DNA of 64,000 nucleotides from Phaeodactylum tricornutum CCAP 1055/1. Taxonomy: Eukaryota > Bacillariophyta > Bacillariophyceae > Surirellales > Neidiaceae. The number at the start of each line of letters is the position of its first letter. The stretch's first letter is position 1. Under the pieces are notes generated by a model, which made no database searches, was not told the origin of the DNA, and worked only from the letters and a program-made list of their open reading frames with translations. Shown piece by piece: positions 52,786 to 64,000 of the stretch. Both the position numbers and the translations under genes were made by a program. Location: assembly GCF_000150955.2 (NCBI RefSeq), contig NC_011673.1:1-64000 (forward strand), in the 5' to 3' direction.

Positions 52786-54232
52786 ATGGAGGCGATAAAA
52801 GAAGACTCGGAGTTTTCTGTCGACGACGACCATGAGACAGTTGTTAGCTCTGATAACGAGGCGGCGATACGCGGCGTCGTATTTGGCAAGTCGGTCCGTT
52901 CCTCATTTGCCTCGCTTCACTTGGCTTGTCCCATTCAGGATAGTGGCGATTATAATGACGATGAAAATATGGATCACGTTTTGGTACGATTGCAGTTTAT
53001 GAAGGACAATAAAGAACTCAGGTCCCATTGTCGCCGATTTTGCAAGTTGGGAGATTTCATGACAATTCGCGGAGGAACTTGGAAGTCAATTGCTGATACG
53101 AAGGTAGACACACAATGGCAAGCACCGCGGATGGTCGTCGACCTGCATTCATTGAAAGACGCTACAAGGATTCTGCGATTGACTACACCACGATGTTGGA
53201 ATATGAAACGCTGTCAAAATTGGCAACAAGAATATCTCGACGTCAACCCATTACAAGGAAAGATTACGGGGCTAAATTCCGCTTTATCCTCCTCCGATAC
53301 TATCCTTAGCACTCCTCAACTGGGTGGAAGGAATTGCCACGCCGGTGGACTCGGGAAACGGAGACAGGGCGAGTACGTGACCAACTTTCTCGTTAATATG
53401 ACAATGCAGCAGATATTCGATCGTAAGCATCCGATTACGCATGCATTTCCAGATTCATCAGAATGGGCTACCCTAGACGGAAGTATGACCAAACTCAAGT
53501 TCCCTCATTTACTAGTTCTCCGTCAGCAAGCTATTGATGCTCTCAATGGCGGTACTGGCGTCGTCGATGCCGCTGGTGGATCCGGACATGTCTCCATGGC
53601 ACTTGGATTGGCTGGTGTACAGTCCACAATCGTCGATCCAAGGTATGCGTCGTACATTCAATGTTTTTGTCGCACTTTCTTGCACCTCCAGACCAAGTAC
53701 TGATCCTCATCCATCGCGTGCACTTTTTATTAGAGAGACTGTGGGAAAACTTCCAGGTAGAGATCGAAAAATTTGGAATCGAGCGATGCACAAGCGACGA
53801 ATGCACTCATTGCAACCAAACCTCGAGTTAGTAGATGACGGTTCAACTATGTATTGTCAGCCGGTCCAGTACAGCTCGTATCGAGCCTGGTTTGGTAAAC
53901 CTGTGGAGTTTCGACACGACGAACAAGCATCCTTGCCAGTTTGTGAAGGAGACCACTATTTGTTGTCGAACTGTACGGCTATTGTAGCGCTGCATCCTGA
54001 CAAAGCTACGGACGCAATCGTTGACGTAGCAATTCAGAGACAAGTGCCTTTGGTGATTGTTCCATGCTGTGTCTTCTTTCGACTGTTTCCGCATCGAAGA
54101 AGACCCGGTATCGATAAACCCGTAAGCACTCACGAGGACTTGCTCCATTTCTTATCGGGAAAAGATCCGACCATACGTCGGACGACCTTGCCGTTCGAAG
54201 GAGCAAACACGATCCTTTGGTCAGTATTTTGA
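52786..54232 (+). CDS. SAM-dependent methyltransferase-like protein (2 exons)
   Basis: Exons 52786-53642 and 53734-54232 join over a 91-nt GTATGC...TTAG intron in phase 2, giving 451 residues. The split falls just after the motif I region (VVDAAGGSGHVSMALGLAGVQSTIVDPR), a classic Rossmann SAM loop followed by an acidic residue in strand 2. After the join, TAIVALHPDKATDAIVDVA and PLVIVPCCVFFRLFP resemble motif IV and following strands of tRNA or protein methyltransferases, with a Pro-Cys-Cys pair. The N-terminal 170 residues have no recognised domain. The substrate is unknown. There is no targeting signal, so it is probably cytosolic or nuclear. Confidence 0.75.
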
Positions 54233-54476
54233 AATTATAGAAGGAAGGCAAGGCGTCCGTAAAAACACCCTCTTCGGGTAGGAATCGAAACAAAAGGAAG
54301 TACTGCCTTATGTTGTAAATTTTTGGCAGGCAGAAAGTTAGTCGACGTCCCATCTCGACCAACCAAGCGCAAACGGATTCTATTGCAGGTGGCAGTGTGT
54401 GCCGTAGTAGTATAAGCTGCAACAGCAGGAATTTGGCTTACATGGGCTTGTTTATGTCTTACATTCCAATAATGCT

Positions 54477-57400
54477 CTACGGAAGCAATCTCGTCAAAAC
54501 TCCTTTCGCCATCTCCGTGCGGCGGTCGTCGTCGAAACGACTCAATCGTATGCTTTCGTGAAAGTCGATCCGTCGGTACAGGTTGATTAGTTCTTCGCAG
54601 CGACCTAGGTCGAAAAGCGTTCCTTCCTCCAGTTGGTGCTGGATATCTAGTATCGTAACACAACACGAAGATTCAACATGGTCAGCGTAATCCCCAAGGT
54701 CAATGATGGATCTCAGAGCAGCCTCGAGCGCTATTTGAAGCTTTTCAGTTTCGTCGATTTCCAGAACGTCCATGTCGATTGTCTCCGTGTTTGGTATTTC
54801 GTCAGCGTCTTCTGATGAGCGAAAAAAAGATCGTAGCCCTTTGCGGATTGCCTTAAACGTACTATCTTCTTTGTTAGAGCCACACAATAAACTTTGCGCT
54901 GACTTCGCATTGGCGACAGCTTCTGAGAGAAGATTTTTTCCGTTCTGGATTTCCTGCGCACATTGTAGCTTTTCTTTTCGATTTTGAATTTCAGAAGCAA
55001 TTATATCGATTAGGCCATCAGCGCGTATCGGGGTCATACTGCATACTACTAATATCCTACGAACTTCTTTCGGTTTCATGATACCCGCAAGCAATGAGCA
55101 CTTGTTTGCCAGTGCAGTGAAGAGGTCGTCGCATGCCTCGAGCAAACCTGACACACCTGATGCGTCGACAGCCTTGTTTTGGGCTGCAGCGGACGTCACA
55201 TCTTTGGCGGTCTCCTTCTCGACAATATCTTCGCTTTCCGCATTGTTCTTGACCATGTCGTTGCAGCCATCGATCCTTTTGTAATCAGAGCCTGTCGGCG
55301 TCATTTTGGAAGGACTATCATCGTCGTCCCTGACGTGGATTGTGTGTAGATAGGATTCAATCGAGCCAATGGATTCGGCGAGCATACAGATATCTTCTAC
55401 GTCGTCAATGGAAGATATTCTTTCCCTCATCTGATAAAGAACTCGAGTGAAGTATTCGGTGTTCGTTGAAGCAACGTTTAGAAGCGATAGGCCGTTGATC
55501 TGCAGTCAATGGCAAAAAGTTGTTAGAGTCAAGCGGTAGCTGAGATTGTGAACACAAGCCATCTGAAAATAAACTTACGAGTTTCACTAAATCGGAATTG
55601 AAAAGCTCCTGTACTCGATCGCCCAGGACAAATGGTCTGTCTGCAGTGAGCTGTAGCCGTCTGTAAGCTGTCGAAGGGTCGTCCGCATTGGGTGCATGCT
55701 TGACTCCAAGCTCACCTAATGACCAAACTAGTCTTGCAACGTCTCTAGGTCTTCCATCCGAAAACAAACTGCTCTTGCCATCAAATCCTTCGTCGTTCAG
55801 TAACTTTAGCAGACGCCTTACAAATGAGCTCACAACTTCTCTATTGCTAGCGGAGTCCTTGGAAATCGCAATTGCCTCGCATAACCGAATAATATCCTCG
55901 CTCGGACAATCTCTGATTAACCTGCCTCCTCTTGATGAGAGGAGTCGTAGCGCAACTCTATTCAATGTCACCATTGCATCGACGCTTGGTCGTTCCACCG
56001 ACAGTTTGGTGAAGCTACAGGCGAGCTTCGTCAAAGTAGAAGGGTCCGTGGGTATTTCACGAAGAAGAGGTAATTTAGACTTTTCAGAAAGTGTATGTGT
56101 TGCTGAATCTACATGATTTTCCAAGCCCTCGTCCATTTTGTGATCAAGTAACGGGAAATGAAAGCGCGTTCTTCCAAAGACAGAAGCGAAGCGAATAGAC
56201 TCCTTCACGGTTGCGTTCTCAGACTCAGGGTTTCGAAGTGAAGTCGTCGTTCCGCTTTCCCAGAAAATGAGTGATGCCTCAACGGTGGACAAGATTAGTC
56301 CGAGAGCATGAGCAATCCGAGGACAGCCAAGTGATACCTTTACATCGCTCAACTCTAGAAATGACCAAGCAATCCTAGCCTGGAAAAAATCGTTAGAGCA
56401 CACTCCTTTTTGAACAGTAGACCTGATCAGATACCTGTTGACGTACCAAGTCCTCAGTTCCGAATGCTTCAATCTGCGAACTGGCTACTACGAGGGAGAT
56501 GGTGGCGAGTCGTTCGAAGCTTTCCAATCGATCTCCGCAATGACGGGAGGATGCATAAATGGACGTTATAGACCATAGCAAACGACTAAGTTCTGGAGGA
56601 TGGAAGTGAATCAAAGCGGAAGCTCCATAGTGACCCCAGTTTTCGGTCTGAGTCTCGCTTTCATGGATAAGCTTGAGGGATCGCTGCGCAACTTGGTCAG
56701 CAAACTCTATCAGAACAGTCTCGTCTTCATCTGAGACGTGTCCTTTTGCTACTGCCCACACCAAATTTGTCAGGTCGCTTCCATCCAACTGCATCACGGA
56801 ATTGGATCCGAGACTCATGAAGATTTCCATTACCATCTTTGTCACGTAGGGCCTCAAAGAATCGCGGAGCTCCGTTGCCGCCCATGCTAAAGAGCACAAG
56901 TCGTGAGGCGTGAATGTCTGGAGTCTAGCGAGCCTGCTTGGATGTTCGTGTGATGCTAGCAGGATGTCAGTCGACGATGTGTCCCTGTCTCCAAAATCGG
57001 GTAAACCCACATTCGGCTTTTGAGGGTTTTCCTCCTGATCGAATGGTATGTCCGATTGTGATGAGGCCCGTAGTGGTAGACTCTCATCCGAGGACGCGTT
57101 TTCCAGGCCTTCTCTTTCCGACCGAGGCGACGTTGCCAGAAGAGTAGCCGCATTTACGACGTGAAGTTCTTCCGTACCACCATGCCCATTCAGTGACTCG
57201 ACAGCCATAGTCTCTGTCTCTATTGTGGTTAAAAGTCCTCTCGCGACCTCTTCGTCATGGTGTTCGACAGAGCTGAGAATTGCGGTAGCGTCCATAACAT
57301 CGACGTCTCGGATAGATTCTGTTTTCTCTGGGCTCGTAATTGTTATACTCTCTAACGAACTGGCAGAAGATTCCGATGCAAGAATGCTGGAGGCGTCCGC

Positions 57401-59059
57401 GACTTCAACCGTAAGCTTCTCGTAGCTGCAGACTCGCAATGAAAGCAGCTCCGATTCGAGAAGCTGTACCATTTTGTCGAAGGCAATTTCACATAGGCCT
57501 GCAGCTGTTACCGAAAGTGCAGCCTCATCCTTTTCTTTGCTATCATGCAGCGCCAGGGCCCAAAGAATGTCAATGACTTCTTTCGGAGACAACCAGTTTA
57601 CTAGAGTGCCCCTTGCCTCGCTTTGAGAAGACTCTGATTCCGATTCGTCCTCTGTACCATGCGTCTCCGACTTCTCCAAGAGTTCCACGACATCGTTAAT
57701 TCCTACGTTGCTCTTTTCCGACATCAGTTCTACGTCTTGTGCACGCCGCCGCAAGGCAAAAGGGTCTTGACATAGAACTAAGCAGCATGCTTCGAACAGT
57801 GGAACGGTTCGTAGTCCCGTACAAACTCGGACACAGGCAAACGTCCACATTACAGTAGCGGCATCCTCAGCGATCTCCTCTGATCGTTGCATTAGCCGCT
57901 CTTTCAGCGACAGATTCGACATTTCGCGTCCAAAATCCGAGTACAAGTCATCTTGTCGCAAAAGTTGTAGCCGTGCCAGTAGCAGTTCTCGTATCCGCAA
58001 GGACAGCGCTGTCAAAATGTGCAACACCCTTTCGCCCCCAATAGTACCCAGACAATGCACTCCGAGAACGGCAAGTCCCCATGCCGCTCGACATGAATCT
58101 CGAATTGTTAGTCCTTCTGTGTAGGCTGGAGTCGAGTCGGCGCGATCGAGAACTTCTTCAATATCGTGAATTCCAGTTTTGCGATCATTGTTCAATCTTG
58201 CGTGTTCTGCCATTCGCATCTTGACGTCGACTCCACAGAGAATGCATTCGACGAGCTGTTCGAAACGACGATCTTTGATTAGCTCTAATTTTTCGCCATG
58301 AAACGTATCTACTCGCTTCGGACTTCTCCCAGCAGGTCCGTATGGCTCCTCTTTCTCGCTGGCGACTCGGCGACTGCCAAGGTGGCGTTCGTACAATTCC
58401 TGTGCATGCGCCAATGTTCCGATCAAAGCCGCCGCGACTCCAGCATCCACGTCCGATCGAGCCGACTGAATCCGTAAGGAAATTTCGGGTGAATGCTTGA
58501 TGGCTGGAATTTTGGGTGCCAGATACTGCAGTATGGCTCTATTGGGCGTGTGGGGGGTTTGGGTGCTGTCGGAATCTTCCGCGTAAAGTTTTTCCAGGTA
58601 AGTCATTTTTCGATTCGAGATCAAATGTCGTAGATTGCAAGATTCGGTCCTTTCGTCTACGCCTGATCGGCGTATGAGATCTTCTAAAAATTCTGACGTT
58701 TGCCTGGATGCTTTGGTTGTAGCACAACTCTTTGTTCCCAAAGCGGCCAATGGAGGCGACGGAGCCAACGGTCCAGGTGGTTCACAGCTCGCCTCCATTT
58801 TCATACCACTTGTAGCCGGCTCACTATTCTCGTCGCTCCCATTGCCTTCGCTCTCCAAAGAACCTCCTCGCCAAACGTTCCACGGCTCAGCGGAAACACT
58901 TGACTTCGCCTCCGGAGACAAGAGCGCGTGTTTCCATCCTTCGGCAACGGATGGAGTTAGCAGCAAACTGAGTCCCAGTAGCGCACTTGGTGATAAGAGT
59001 GGAGACTGCCTCCTTCTCAAGCGTTTGGTTCTCCATATTTCGTTACGATGGCGACTCAT
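54477..59059 (-). CDS. Large helical-repeat protein, possibly organellar RNA-binding (3 exons)
   Basis: Exons 59059-56435, 56379-55579 and 55499-54477 give 1482 residues. The introns are 55 nt (GTATCT...CCAG) and 79 nt (GTAAGT...GCAG), both phase 0; joins read VRQQ-ARIAWSFLEL and LVKL-INGLSLL. Repeated blocks such as PHDLCSLAWAATELRDSL, DLTNLVWAVAKGHV, ELSRLLWSITSIY and DVARLVWSLGELGV recur about every 37-45 residues. This is the LA-W-A pattern of OPR/FASTK-like helical repeats that bind organellar RNA. A hydrophobic segment at about 25-42 (SALLGLSLLLTPSVAEG) looks like a signal peptide, so a plastid or ER route is likely. The middle (about 580-700) is Ser/Glu-rich and disordered. No catalytic or RAP domain is seen. 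Confidence 0.75.
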
Positions 59060-60130
59060 TCTCTATTTCGGATGGGAACAAAGCAGTCTGTAATCAATGG
59101 TTTCCAGTGTTCCATCTGACAATTCTTCTCGAAATGGATGATTCAGTAGTCCCGTGTGTAAGTAGGTCCTCCAGATGACGTCATGGGTTAGCATTGACAT
59201 CATAGTCAAAACTAACTTTTGTCGCATCTGTGAGCACATCTTCTTGGTCCGTGAAATCACCATTGTCTACACACCTACTACTTAAGTTGTATCTAATGAT
59301 GTGTCCAATCGCATCACATGTTCCCATATTGACTCGACCCGCGCTGTTCGTCAGAGAAATTGGCAGCCTACCTATGGACAGTGCAATCCCGGCAACACCA
59401 CTCGGTTTTACTGCGGTACAAAATCCAAATATAGCTGGCAAACGCCAAGAACTATTTTCCCGACCTCAATATCGACTCACCATGTTTCCTTGACACGCAG
59501 ACCTTCAATGATATCAGATGTCATCCTCTAAAATATCCGATTGTGCCTGCTGTCTCCGTACAACCGCACGCGTATACAGTAAGTCGAAACTTTATATCTT
59601 TTGTGAAAGACTCGGCTGACCTCCGAGTAAAAAGAGCTTGACCCACTAGTCTAAAACAGATCCACCTGGCTTTCAAACGGTGCAAGACTGGTATAATCCC
59701 ATTCTCCGACTCGCCATAGACGTGCGCAGTTTAGCTTTCCTTCGTAATATCGCTCTGGTAAATTGTTGCTTGTTTTGGTATGCCACTATCCAATCTATGT
59801 GGCGGTCCACATTTTCGATGTCCCGCGGCGAGCAGGAACAGCCGAGGCGCGCGACCCGAGTCAAACATGAATACAGAGGCAATGTTTAGTGGTGAGAACA
59901 ATGCACAACGAAATTTGACGAAGAAGAAACGATACAATTGTCAGGCGCATCAACACAAAATCACGCAAGAGAGAATTTTCTAAAATTTAACGTGTTGAGA
60001 AACGGGCGAGCAAATCCAAAAAAACATGGCAGTTTGAACAAGCATGACAAAAGCTCCAGTAACGTTCGCTTGTCGATTGACGAGCAATTTCAAAGGGATT
60101 CGGCTTCCGTGGCCAACCGATCGTAACGGT
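59060..60130. other. Intergenic region
   Basis: About 1.07 kb between the start of the large helical-repeat gene and the stop of the KH gene. It holds the palindrome TGACGTCA at 59176. Short frames of 60-87 codons on both strands have no family signal. Confidence 0.5.
59176..59183. promoter_or_regulatory. TGACGTCA palindrome (CRE / bZIP-type site)
   Basis: It lies 117-124 bp upstream of ATG 59059. TGACGTCA is the full cAMP-response element. In diatoms the half sites TGACGT and ACGTCA are described as CO2/cAMP-responsive elements recognised by bZIP factors. Function here is inferred from sequence and position. Confidence 0.4.
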
Positions 60131-62156
60131 CTAATTCTGGTTCGTCATCCACGCTGGCAAGTTGGAGACCTTGCGCCTCCCAGTGTCCCGGACTGCCGAA
60201 TCCGTGGCGTCGGGCACGGTGGATGCCGGAGTTGGTGCGGGGGTGGTTGAGGTGCTTGCGGCCACGGGAGCCGCTGCCGGAGCCGCAGTGATGCCGTTGG
60301 GATTTACGCCGTACGGATTGGGAGTTCCTGGTGGAGGAGACCACGCACCATAATATTGACGCGCCGCGTCATCGCCGTAGTAGTACGCGTATCGAAAGTA
60401 TTGTTCGTAGTACGCGTCCGCCGCAGGCTGTGAGGCGGTAGCGGATGTTGTGGTAGTCGGCGCAGCGGCTGGAGTAGAGTACACTGCGGCCGCCGGAGCG
60501 GATTGTACCGTTGGTTGCTGGGCTGCGGCGGCCGCGGCCACCGCCGCTTGTGCGGCGTGATACGCTGCCCATTCGGCCGAATACACTCCGTTAGCATCGT
60601 GTGACTGCTGCTGTTGCTGCTGTTGGCCGTAGTAGGCACTTTGAGATCCGTACCCGTTACTCGGTGGTGCGCCGGATAAGACCCCGGCCGAGGACTGCTC
60701 GTGACTGATGCGTTCCATCATGGCCTTGGCTTCGGCACAGCCTTCCGGTGTGCCCGTGACGGTGGCGACGCGATACGTGTGTCCCGGCATGGGCTGAGAC
60801 GGAATCTGGATACGCGTATTCGTGACACTTTGCATGTGTCGAATGACACAACCTTGTCGACCAATGCACAACCCGACATCGCGATCCGGAATCTGTGGCA
60901 ATACGATCGAAACGCACAGGCGATGAGTGTGAGGGAACAAAGGCACGAGTAGCAAAAGAAAGACGGCTATGCGTCACAGGATAGCTTTGTGTGTACGTAC
61001 GTTTACTTCCACGGATGTTTGCGAGGGGGCTTCGTTTTGTTGGTGATGAATTTTGGAGTCGAGTAGTTCTTGGACCATGCGTTTGGCTTGTTCCGCGCCT
61101 TCCCGCGACGGGTGAGTAATCTGGAGGAGCCGCGTAGCTTCTCCAGGTACGGCGTGGGGGACTTGCACGGCGGCTCCGGTGGTGGCTTGAATGTGCTTAA
61201 TGGTGGCGCCCATTTTGCCAATAATCAAGCCCACGTCCGCGTCGGGAACCTGTACTTCGACGAGTTGATGTCCGGCCGCGAGGGCCATTTCGACCTTGGG
61301 ATCCTTACCGGATCCTCCTAATCCGGTGGCTCCTTGCAACGAGGATTGGTTGGCGTTGTAGGAACGTACGCGTTCCTGTACTTTGGCTTCAATGATGCGT
61401 TTACAAGCGTCAATGGATTCCTGGGTGGCGCCTTGGAGTAGAATGGTGCGGGTAGTCTGTCCCGGTACGAGTTCGTGTTCCTTTTGAATCTGCACCTTGA
61501 CCCCTGTTTGGGCTTGCATGGCGGTAATGTTTTCGCCACCCCGGCCAATGATGAATCCCACAACCTGTGACAATGGAACGGGAGTTGTGAGTTGTGAGAA
61601 AGTCGAGTGCATCACGGTACAAAATGGATACGTACGCCAGTGGGTACCAATATTTCGTCGTCCAGCATGGGTCCACCGTGTGTTTCGGGTGGTAGATTTG
61701 CCTGTCCAATCATTTGTGCGACCGATGCGGGTCGGTAGGACGAGAGAGCGTGTGAGTGCGTGTCGTTGTCGCGATTGGCGGCAATAGTGGTCAATGCCTG
61801 CGTGTTGTCGGCGTCTGTGACGACGCCTTCGAGGGGAGCTTCTTCGGCATCCAACAATAGCTGGTGTACCTTATCCTGGGCTTGCGCTACGAGCGCTGCG
61901 GTTCCTTGAACAATCACGTGGAGTGGCTCTTGCGGCATTCCCGGAGGCGGGGGTTGACTGGACGAACCTCGTCCGTGAAAGACAATCGACAAGGCTGACG
62001 CTTTGTTGATGTTGTTGTTGCGTAAGGACTCGACGCAGTCCTCAAAGCGGGGTGTGAGATAGGAAAGAAAGTGTGACGGCGGTTTGGCTTCGCTCGTGGC
62101 GATCCAGAATCGTTTACTGACGAGTTCCACTTGCACTGCGGATAGTTTCTGAGTAC

Positions 62157-62224
<68 letters not shown>

Positions 62225-62409
62225 GGATCGTCGTCGGTATCGTCGGGTGTGAGACCCCAGCGTTTGCGTTTCCCCGTGGATGAGGTTGTGGAATTGGCGT
62301 CGGCGGTGCCGTCGTGCGTAACGGGGACGGGTTGTCCCGTGAGGCGCGCCGCAATGGCCTTGGCACGCTGGATGGCCTCGTCGGCTAGTTGACTTTGCGT
62401 AACGTCCAT
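60131..62409 (-). CDS. Triple KH-domain RNA-binding protein (FUBP/KSRP-like, 3 exons)
   Basis: Exons 62409-61636, 61564-61001 and 60892-60131 give 699 residues. Both introns (71 and 108 nt, GTACGT donors) fall in phase 0 at the start of a KH domain: EILVPTG-VVGFIIGRGGENI and SVEVN-IPDRDVGLCIGRQG. Three KH domains carry intact GxxG loops: GRGG (about 265), GKMG (about 385) and GRQG (about 456). The order and VQVPDADVGLIIGK-type entries match far-upstream-element-binding proteins, which bind single-stranded RNA or DNA in the nucleus. The first exon has a KRKRW basic patch (possible nuclear signal) and a 22-residue Asn run. The C-terminus is rich in Gln, Ala and Tyr (YYEQYFRYAYYYG) and probably disordered. 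An upstream in-frame GTG (62433) is not chosen because ATG 62409 has a good context. Confidence 0.9.
62158..62223. repeat. (GTT)22 microsatellite coding poly-Asn
   Basis: 22 perfect GTT units on the plus strand are read as AAC, Asn, in the KH gene. Such a pure tract is expected to vary in length between strains without shifting the frame. Confidence 0.95.
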
Positions 62410-63023
62410 TGTCTCTGGTGCACGCAGTAACACACTCGACGTGTGTGTGTAGTATGGGTGGGGAACAACAGGTACGGGTTGTGGATCCGTGGTGAATAGT
62501 TACGGTAATGACAGTGTAGACCGTTCGTGAGGGAGCGAGACCAATCAATATAGTGTTACGAGAGGGAGCAATGGGCTGTCGACACGAGACGGATTGGAAA
62601 ACCGACCATATACCTATACACCTACCCTAGTTTGAATCGCACGGCTTGGAACGAAACCTCCACGTGGCAGAACAACGCGGAGGGTTCCTCAACCGTGTGG
62701 CGTAATACCTATACTGACTGGTACAGGTTTGGTAAGAAACCTGTAAGTAGCCTGCCGTGACTGTTCGTGTTGCGTTCCATTCTTTTCACCTACCTACCGT
62801 ACGTCCGTCCACTCACGCACGGGACCAAAACGAATCGAATCGAGTCGATCCCCGTGCGTGACCCCGTTTGGGTCACACACAACAGTCCTCTCTAATACGG
62901 TATTATGGCGTGCCATTCCATTCGACGCCATTCTACACTGGCACCGTTCCTCACAATCCCGTTGCCGTCCGTTTGGGAAACTTGCTTGACACAATCCCAC
63001 CATCGACGGCATTTGGAGACACG
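62410..63023. promoter_or_regulatory. Divergent promoter region KH protein / ERO1
   Basis: 614 bp between head-to-head genes. TGACTGTTCG near 62758 is a partial match of the recurrent 9-mer. No gene is seen; plus-strand ATG 62905 is out of frame with ERO1. Confidence 0.45.
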
Positions 63024-64000
63024 ATGCGGCGGATTCGTGCCGAGCGTCGTAGTGTACGCCACGAGTCCACGACCGAGCCTTGGTTCCCGTGGTCTCGAAA
63101 CACCCTTCCCGGACGGATAGTCACCGTCGTATGCCTGTGTGGCATCGTGGGGATCTCCCCGTCGGTCGTCCTCGCCGTGGAAGAAACACACGGGTCGTCG
63201 CCCATCCTCCAGGCTCCGACGAACGAGTATCGATTCGTCAACACTCCGGCGGCACGACACGCCACACACACTCCTCCGCCTGGAACCAGCGGTCCCATCG
63301 ACGACGTTCTCTGCAACGTGGAAGACTTGGAAGCCGCCAACGATTCCCAACTGTACACCATTCTACACGAACTCGTACAGACACACTTCTTTCGGAATTA
63401 CGTCGTGGATCTTAATCACAATTGCCCCCTCCGTGCCTGGACTGCCGCAGCGGGTGACGACGAACACGCGGAACCGGAGGAGTTCAAATGTGCCGGAATT
63501 CCCTCCTCGCCTCTGGGATTCGGTGATGACCTGACAACATTCGGTTATCAAGAACCCGAAGAAGACGAAGCCCCTCTGTGTCACCTGGCTCCGGACGACG
63601 ACGACGCGGATCCCGATAGTCCAGACAATCCCGCACACATTCCCTGGTCGCTGGCGAGTAGCACCCGTACGGATACCACTGCTACTACCACCGATCCTAC
63701 CAACGGCATGCTCGAATCCAACGTCCTCTCCACGATTCAAAAACAAGGTTTCCAATCCACGGAACAGAAAAACACCTTTGCCTGGAAAAGTCACGTAGAT
63801 ATGGTCGTTGTGGAAGATCCCACACGGGAGCAACAGGAAGACTGTGCCAACGATGGCTTTTGGATGGATTTGTGCGATCGCATCGGACAAGGTCCCGACT
63901 CGAACACCATCAACCTGGTCAAGAATCCCGAACACAACACCGGCTACAACGGGACACACATTTGGAAAGCCATTTACGACGAAAATTGCGTCGTCGTGGA
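63024..64000 (+). CDS. ERO1: ER oxidoreductin 1 (ERO1), N-terminal part, runs off window
   Basis: A flavin-dependent thiol oxidase that reoxidises protein disulfide isomerase in the ER lumen. 325 codons are visible, with no stop before the edge. ATG 63024 gives a basic N-terminus and a hydrophobic segment (about 32-51), a signal or type II anchor. Family blocks are CNVEDLEAAN (C97), LYTILHELVQTHFFRNYVVDLNHNCPL (C134), DLCDRIG (C284) and NPEHNTGYNGTHIWKAIYDENC (C322). The last of these matches the NPERYTGYKG...WNVIYEENC block of ERO1. The shuttle pair CxxxxC, which should follow about ten residues after C134, is not present; only C156 remains there. A Thr/Asp-rich insert (about 187-225) is extra. 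The FAD-binding part and active CxxC would lie beyond the window. Confidence 0.9.
   Translation, partial: MRRIRAERRSVRHESTTEPWFPWSRNTLPGRIVTVVCLCGIVGISPSVVLAVEETHGSSPILQAPTNEYRFVNTPAARHATHTPPPGTSGPIDDVLCNVEDLEAANDSQLYTILHELVQTHFFRNYVVDLNHNCPLRAWTAAAGDDEHAEPEEFKCAGIPSSPLGFGDDLTTFGYQEPEEDEAPLCHLAPDDDDADPDSPDNPAHIPWSLASSTRTDTTATTTDPTNGMLESNVLSTIQKQGFQSTEQKNTFAWKSHVDMVVVEDPTREQQEDCANDGFWMDLCDRIGQGPDSNTINLVKNPEHNTGYNGTHIWKAIYDENCVVV

Noticed and set aside
62159-62392. Poly-Leu plus-strand frame
   Set aside because: It is produced by the (GTT)n microsatellite read on the wrong strand.
63363-63959. 198-codon minus-strand open frame
   Set aside because: It is the antisense of ERO1, whose plus-strand frame has clear family blocks.
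1-64000. tRNA or rRNA genes
   Set aside because: I scanned intergenic stretches for B-box-like GGTTCGAnnCC and A-box pairs on both strands and found no convincing pair; a covariance-model search would be decisive.

Overview
The window is the left end of a linear eukaryotic chromosome, almost certainly from a diatom and most like Phaeodactylum. It opens with about 306 bp of CCCTAA telomere repeat and a short subtelomere, then carries densely packed nuclear genes on both strands. Most genes have none to two short GT-AG introns (40 to 130 nt, donors often GTACGT or GTATGT). The diatom call rests on bipartite plastid leaders with the SAF or ASAF-type motif (for example SAFVAPK at 34952), a copia-like element of the kind common in diatoms, and the compact gene structure.

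Layout. 1-1553: telomere and subtelomere with a 43-bp tandem repeat. 1554-10408: a small basic protein gene, the second-largest RNA polymerase III subunit (RPC2), the Golgi tether subunit COG6, and an LYR-motif protein. 10684-17333: a young Ty1/copia-type element with two identical 148-bp LTRs and a 5-bp target duplication. 17502-30173: a Wee1/Myt1-like kinase, a probably plastid ketosamine-3-kinase, and two PhoX-like membrane-anchored proteins that share a near-identical 1.46-kb segment behind different anchors. This is followed by a gene-poor stretch with a 1.3-kb inverted-repeat-bounded block. 30174-42558: a short-chain dehydrogenase, a kinase with two cyclic-nucleotide domains and EF hands, a plastid NAD(P)-binding protein, a Zim17/HEP1-type zinc protein, a helical-repeat protein and MCM5. 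42741-54232: an importin-7/8-like transport receptor, a phosducin-like protein, a histidine phosphatase, a small unknown protein, a secreted or plastid repeat protein, the histone N-terminal acetyltransferase NatD and a methyltransferase-like protein. 54477-64000: a 1482-residue helical-repeat protein, a triple-KH RNA-binding protein with a poly-Asn tract, and the N-terminal part of ERO1, which runs off the window.

The genes are mostly housekeeping functions (transcription, replication, nuclear import, Golgi traffic, ER oxidative folding, cell-cycle control) and do not form one pathway. The most striking non-genic signal is a 9-mer, TCACAGTCA or its complement, found 13 times outside coding sequence. 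It usually lies 140-350 bp upstream of a start codon, which makes it a candidate promoter element. All intron joins were made by eye from splice signals, reading phase and protein family fit; the joined lengths are all multiples of three.
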